NCBI RefSeq assembly: GCF_036850765.1
Contig: NC_089493.1
Coordinates: 193,892,706 to 193,956,705 of the forward strand
Length of the DNA stretch: 64,000 nucleotides
DNA from: Saccopteryx bilineata
Lineage: Eukaryota > Chordata > Mammalia > Chiroptera > Emballonuridae
Reading direction: 5' to 3'
How positions within the stretch are numbered: position 1 is the stretch's first letter; each line of letters opens with the position of its first letter. Shown here piece after piece: positions 55,791 through 64,000 of the stretch. Under the pieces are notes generated by a model, which was not told where the DNA came from, did no database searches, and saw nothing but the letters and a program-made list of their open reading frames with translations. The position numbers and the translations under genes are program-made.

Positions 55791-56115
55791 GAGCCGGTCA
55801 CCCGGCGCAGCCCCTTCCCCCGGAGCCCGCCTTTCATCTCCCCGCGCCTGGCGCCTGCCCGCAGCCCTGGCCCGTCTACAGCGCCCCCCCTCCGCCCCTC
55901 CCCCGCCTCCCCCTAGCCGCCGGGATCGAGAGATCGGTCCTGTGGATTGCAAACGCTGCGGTCCGCATGCAGCCCTCCACGGTTTGCAAGGAGTGTTTTA
56001 GCTGGGGGGCCTGCGGTGCGCCTGCGGGTGCGAACCGCCCGGGGAGAGCGCGGGAACGTGGAGGACTGCGGGGTCTACGGGTCTACGCGCAGGGGCCTGT
56101 GCGGCGCCCGGGGAT
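55668..56115. promoter_or_regulatory. upstream CpG-rich island
   Basis: About 450 bp are very rich in GC and CpG, with consecutive GGGGCGGGGC boxes at about 55750-55780, and lie 3.3 kb upstream of the MSX2 start codon. No coding exon of MSX2 is expected here. The island may be part of a regulatory module or a promoter for an unannotated transcript. No initiation signal can be read directly. Confidence 0.7.
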
Positions 56116-56134
56116 CCCGGGTCCCCCCTCCCAC

Positions 56135-56225
56135 TTCTTACCTGCGTGACCTGGGGCAGATACTAATAAGCACATTTTAGTTCTTGGGCTTTTCATCTGT
56201 GAAATGGAGAAAAGAATCTCCGCGC
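56135..56225 (+). repeat. MIR-like fragment
   Basis: 'cttacctgcgtgacctggggc', followed by 'gcttttcatctgtgaaatggag', matches the plus-strand MIR core. Confidence 0.55.
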
Positions 56226-56589
56226 AGAGCGGGGTGTTAGAAGAACAAACGAGAACCTGGAGGACGGGTCCCGGCGCTGAAGCGTCCTGCGGAGTTGAAC
56301 CTTAGTGGTGACCGAGTTCCCACAGGAACCCCAATTTTCTGCCTGCAAGTATGTCACCAACTAGCCTTCACCGAATGTCCCTCAAGTACCAAAGCCAGCC
56401 CTCCGCTAAGGGACTCCACACGTTTCAGGCCGAGCCAAATTCTTGGCCTCGGAGACGTTACAAAGAACCCACCGTGAACTCCGCACAGGCTGCCGATGCG
56501 CCTGGTCTTGGATCTCCGGCAGAGAGAAATCAGTCGATACACTGTTACTGCTTTTCATATACAATATTGTTTTGTTGATCCTCCTGCAC

Positions 56590-56725
56590 CCTCTAGTTAC
56601 TTTATGTAGCCGATTGCCTTTAATCACTACAAGAACCTTCTCAGGTAGGGGTTATTCTCTCCCACTTGAGATTAAAAAGCAGGCTGAGGGAGGCGAAGTA
56701 AGATGCCCAAGGTCAGGGGCCCAAG
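56590..56725 (-). repeat. MIR fragment
   Basis: 'aatcactacaagaaccttctcagg', 'ggggttattctctcccac', 'aaaaagcaggctgaggg' and 'agatgcccaaggtcagg' follow the minus-strand MIR order. Confidence 0.65.
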
Positions 56726-58965
56726 AAGCGATGAATGAAATGTTCTGAACACGCAGCCAGCAGCACAGGAGCAAATGCACAGATGGGGCTCTCCGGAAAG
56801 GGTTCGGGTTGTGTTGAGGTTCTACCCTTTTCCCCAGCAGAAGTGATCCCCTTTCTAGAATTGTTTCCACTCCAGCAGGGAGCTGGGGAAGAAGTGGGCA
56901 GAAGCCTAGCGTTGCATCCCCAGGCATCTCTCCGATTCACAGCCGGAGTTTGGCACCCTGGCTTTGAACACCAGGGTTGTTGTGTGTTGTTGTTGTTGTT
57001 TTTTCTTAAATCTCTGTATTTTCCTATTTCTGGCTTCATAAATTTCTTCCTCTGTCTGGACATCAGGATCCTAGAGTAGTGAGGAGAACCTGGCTTCTCC
57101 TTTTCCCTGAAAAGTTTCCCTGTCAAAATCAAAGGGCTCTAGCAGTATTGATTTTTATTTGATATCTCAGGGATGGGCCTGTTTGTCCCTAAGTTGACAT
57201 ATTAACAAGGAGTTTGCAGGAACAGTGATAAAAACAGTGGCCTGGTACAGCCCGACTGACAGTTGAACCCTTTTGTAGGTAGGCTGTGGCAGCTGGGGGT
57301 TTGGGGGTTGGGAGGTGTCTAAATGAATTTCAGGTTTGCTTCCAAAATACAGAGCCTGCACCTTGCTAGGCACCTCTAGAAGGCACAGGACTTAAGCTGG
57401 ATTTACCTGTACTGTATTTGAGATGTATATCAAGCCAACTATCATCAAGTATGACTTAAGGGGAAAATGCAGGCATCTCCAGATAGCTTTCATAGTTGTT
57501 GTTCTTGTTTAACTTTCTCTGCTTTTCCACTTTGTTGAAGAAAGGGGAAAAAAAGCAAGCAAGCAAGAAAGTGCTTGTTCTGGTGGTGGAAGAAGAACAG
57601 AGAGGTTTCAGAAGGCCATGGTTAGGACTTCTTTACTTTTTAACTCTTAAGGACCATTTCTAATCACACTGAATTAGCCGGCCGGCGCAGACTGGTTTTG
57701 ACGCTCTGAGATTCAGATAATGTCTGTCTGGTTATCCTGACTCAGCACAGCTTCTCTCCAGGCAGAAGTTTGGGGGCGAGGGAAACAAAACAGGGCATCG
57801 GAGAGGTGCTCCGGCGGCAGTGAGTGGGTCTAGGGGTCAAGTTTCTAAGACTTGACGTGAAAGGGAGCCTCCGAGCCTCGGTCACTTCAGTACTGACAGA
57901 CAAACAATGTCCCTTCCTTCCCAGGCTCTGGGAACCCTTTAGCCAGCACGTGCTGTGTCAAGGCCCTGAGCTGGGAGACTTCTGTTTGCCTCCTCACGTG
58001 CAGAATAATGGTTCAGATACAGGGAAAAGCAGCTGCGGCCTGGAAAGAGCCATTTGAATCCCTGGGTCTTGGCCCAGCGGCCTACAGAGATCCCAGGCCA
58101 CCCTGCACTTGAAGCTTGCTCGCTCTCCCCTTCCTCATGGACTAAGACAGTCATCACTAAGGTTCAAGATGTAATTAGCCAGGGTATAATTTGGAGAGGG
58201 GTGTGTGTGTGTGTGTGTGTGTGTGTGAAGATATCAATGTTTCTTTCCTTCTTTTTCTAAACCGGGTGCAACGCATAAAAATGTGCTTCCCCAAAAGGTC
58301 CACAGGCCTGAGTGTGCAAGCTTGGAACCCTGTATTTCTGGGATTTGCAAGAGGGGAGGGAGGCATTAGATATTATCGTGCCTTTTTCTCCCTCTCCTCC
58401 CCCTCGAAGGCAAACACTGGCACACACACACACATAACAAACACAGGCTCAGACAAACTCCTGGGCACACACAATACTGCGCGCAGTGTGGAGGGAAAGG
58501 TTGGGCAGGATGCTGCCCAGAAACGAGGTTCAGGGAAAACACGCGGACTCCCAAGTTTCTCAGCGCACTGGCTTTAACAGTGGAAGAATGGGGACCACTG
58601 GTTGAATGTATCCAGTCGGAACTCTTTGGGGGCAGAACAGCCCCTGACCACTTCTCAGGCTCTCTGTGACCCCTCTTCTTGCAGAGGGTTTAGGGTATTA
58701 GCAGACGCCCTCGAGCACTTACTAAGAGCGAAATACTCGTCCAAGTGCCCTGCGCGTTACTACTCCCTTTAGCAAGGGAGGCTGGCTCGCCTTCAGTGCC
58801 GATTCCTCAAGTTGCAACGTTAAGCCCAGCTTCGGCGCATAGTAGGCGCCTCATACATGTTTTTTGCAATATCCGTTGCAGGCTTGAAACGTGTCCTGGA
58901 AGTGGGGGCGGGTGCGTGTGAGATCCGTGCGGACAACGGGGTACCTTTTCAAAAGAGGGGTCAAA
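56726..58965. other. MSX2 upstream flank, mostly unique sequence
   Basis: No exon was recognised. (GT)n lies at 58199-58228, a short (CA)n at 58421-58434 and a GTT-rich patch at 56980-57003. The blocks 57140-57260 and 57395-57560 are unique and AT-rich and could be conserved regulatory sequence. A weak MIR-like match lies at 58700-58775. Confidence 0.45.
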
Positions 58966-58969
58966 AGAG

Positions 58970-59125
58970 AGAAGAAATGGGACTCGGCGAACTTCCTCTT
59001 TAAATAATCGGCCTTAATTACGCCTCGGACTTTTCAGTTTTGGCGTGATTATAACCCTTGAGGGATCGCCTAATAACAGCTCTGCTGACTGCTCCTGTAA
59101 TTAACTCCTAATTTATTTCAAACAG
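58970..59125 (+). promoter_or_regulatory. MSX2: AT-rich TAAT cluster of the MSX2 upstream promoter
   Basis: An AT-rich island in GC-rich surroundings holds TTAATTA at 59014-59020, TAATAA near 59071, TAATTAA at 59098-59104 and CTAATTTA just after it. These are homeodomain-type cores, 265-360 bp upstream of the start codon. Such sites could bind MSX proteins themselves or DLX/HOX factors. Binding is inferred from motifs only. Confidence 0.5.
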
Positions 59126-59149
59126 GGGGGAGGAGGGGGGGGGGGAGAA

Positions 59150-59373
59150 AGGCCCCAGCCTCTGCCGGAAGAGCCAATGGGAGGCGAGCGTCCGTGACGT
59201 CACCGCCAGGGCCCGCGCTGATTGGCTGATCCGAGTCTCCCACTTCCCCTTGGAGGAAAGGCTCAGCTCGCTCCCGGCTCGCCCCTCCCGTCTTCCCCCC
59301 CAAAAAGTTGGAGCCGCCGCTGCGGGGCCGCCACCCGAGTCGCGCGCCGGGAGCTACGTGGGGCAGGGGAGTC
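59150..59373 (+). promoter_or_regulatory. MSX2: MSX2 proximal promoter and 5' untranslated region
   Basis: Visible elements are CCAAT at 59174-59178, the perfect palindromic cAMP-response element TGACGTCA at 59195-59202 and an inverted CCAAT (ATTGG) at 59221-59225. No TATA box stands at a suitable distance, which fits a CpG-island promoter. The transcription start cannot be fixed from sequence but should fall between about 59230 and 59340. Confidence 0.7.
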
Positions 59374-59773
59374 ATGGCTTCTCCGTCCATAGGCAATGAC
59401 CTGTTTTCGTCCGATGAGGAGGGCCCGGCGATGGGGGCCGGGCCGGGCCCGGGGCCCGGGGGCGCCGAGGGGGCTGCGGAGGAGCGCCGCGTCAAGGTCT
59501 CCAGCCTGCCCTTCAGCGTGGAGGCGCTCATGTCGGACAAGAAGCCGCCCAAGGAGGCGTCCCCGCGGCCAACCGAAAGCGCCTCCGCCGGGGCCACCCT
59601 GCGGCCGCCGCCGCCGCCGCCGCTGCTGCTGCCGCCGCCGGGACCCGGCGCCCGGGAAGCGCCCAGCCCCGGGTCGCTGGTCAAGCCCTTCGAGACGGCC
59701 TCGGTCAAGTCGGAGAGTTCGGAAGACGGGGCGGCGTGGATGCAGGAACCCGGCAGATACTCGCCGCCGCCGA
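59374..59773 (+). CDS. MSX2: MSX2 homeobox protein, exon 1 coding part
   Basis: MSX2 is a nuclear homeodomain repressor acting downstream of BMP signalling in limb, skull, tooth and skin development. The start is MASPS at 59374 in good Kozak context (gtcATGg). The exon encodes 133 residues plus one base. [20 protein letters not shown] (about 38-57) contains the EH1-like Groucho-binding motif, and [13 protein letters not shown] (about 102-114) is the conserved MSX block. The exon ends ...YSPPP plus A, followed by the donor GTGAGT. Compared with human MSX2 from memory (126 residues in this exon), it is seven residues longer. The difference is a Pro6-Leu3-Pro3 tract at residues 78-89 coded by CCG/CTG repeats. 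It also has Ile6, Ser13 and Met20, where human has Lys, Pro and Val. The Arg codon is split with exon 2 as A|GA. No frameshift is seen. Confidence 0.97.

Positions 59774-64000
<4,227 letters not shown>

Noticed and set aside
59308..59373. Possible MSX2 N-terminal extension from an upstream TTG
   Set aside because: The family starts at MASPS, the ATG at 59374 has a good Kozak context, and the upstream bases are CpG-island 5' untranslated sequence.

Overview
This window is mammalian nuclear DNA, almost certainly from a bat. It carries many copies of two tRNA-derived SINE families, one with a head of the 'GGCCCTGGCCGGTTGGCTCAG' type and one with a head of the 'GCCTGACCTGTGGTGGCGCAG' type. I associate these, from memory, with Rhinolophus/Hipposideros-like (rhinolophoid) bats rather than with vesper bats. 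It also carries recently active DNA transposons (hAT MITEs, a SPIN element and a mariner), which are typical of bat genomes. Order Chiroptera is a confident call; the superfamily is a moderate one.

Only one protein-coding gene is visible. MSX2, a homeobox repressor of limb, skull and tooth development, occupies the right end on the + strand. Exon 1 is at 59374-59773, the intron at 59774-63685, and the start of exon 2, with the complete homeodomain, at 63686-64000. The last ~36 codons lie beyond the window. The proximal promoter is a CpG island with CCAAT boxes and a perfect CRE, and no obvious TATA box. An AT-rich cluster of TAAT cores lies directly upstream. A second CpG-rich block at 55.67-56.11 kb has an AATTAA core among GC-rich Smad-type motifs and a 41-bp tandem duplication next to it. 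It resembles the BMP-responsive module described for mouse Msx2.

Positions 1-55.5 kb look like the gene-poor flank upstream of MSX2. They hold ancient repeats (MIR, L2, L1M, MLT1, an old hAT), young SINEs with intact target-site duplications, young DNA transposons, simple repeats and long G/C homopolymers. Between these lie several unique AT-rich segments with homeodomain-type cores that could be conserved enhancers. No second gene, tRNA gene, CRISPR array or prokaryotic-type operon is present.

The youngest DNA transposons are the most unusual content. They are a SPIN hAT copy with a perfect 8-bp duplication, a mariner derivative with ~109-bp inverted repeats around a DNA-binding-domain-only reading frame, and a nearly palindromic MITE beside a longer relative. 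Family names, human MSX2 comparisons and literature statements come from memory; no alignment or search was run.
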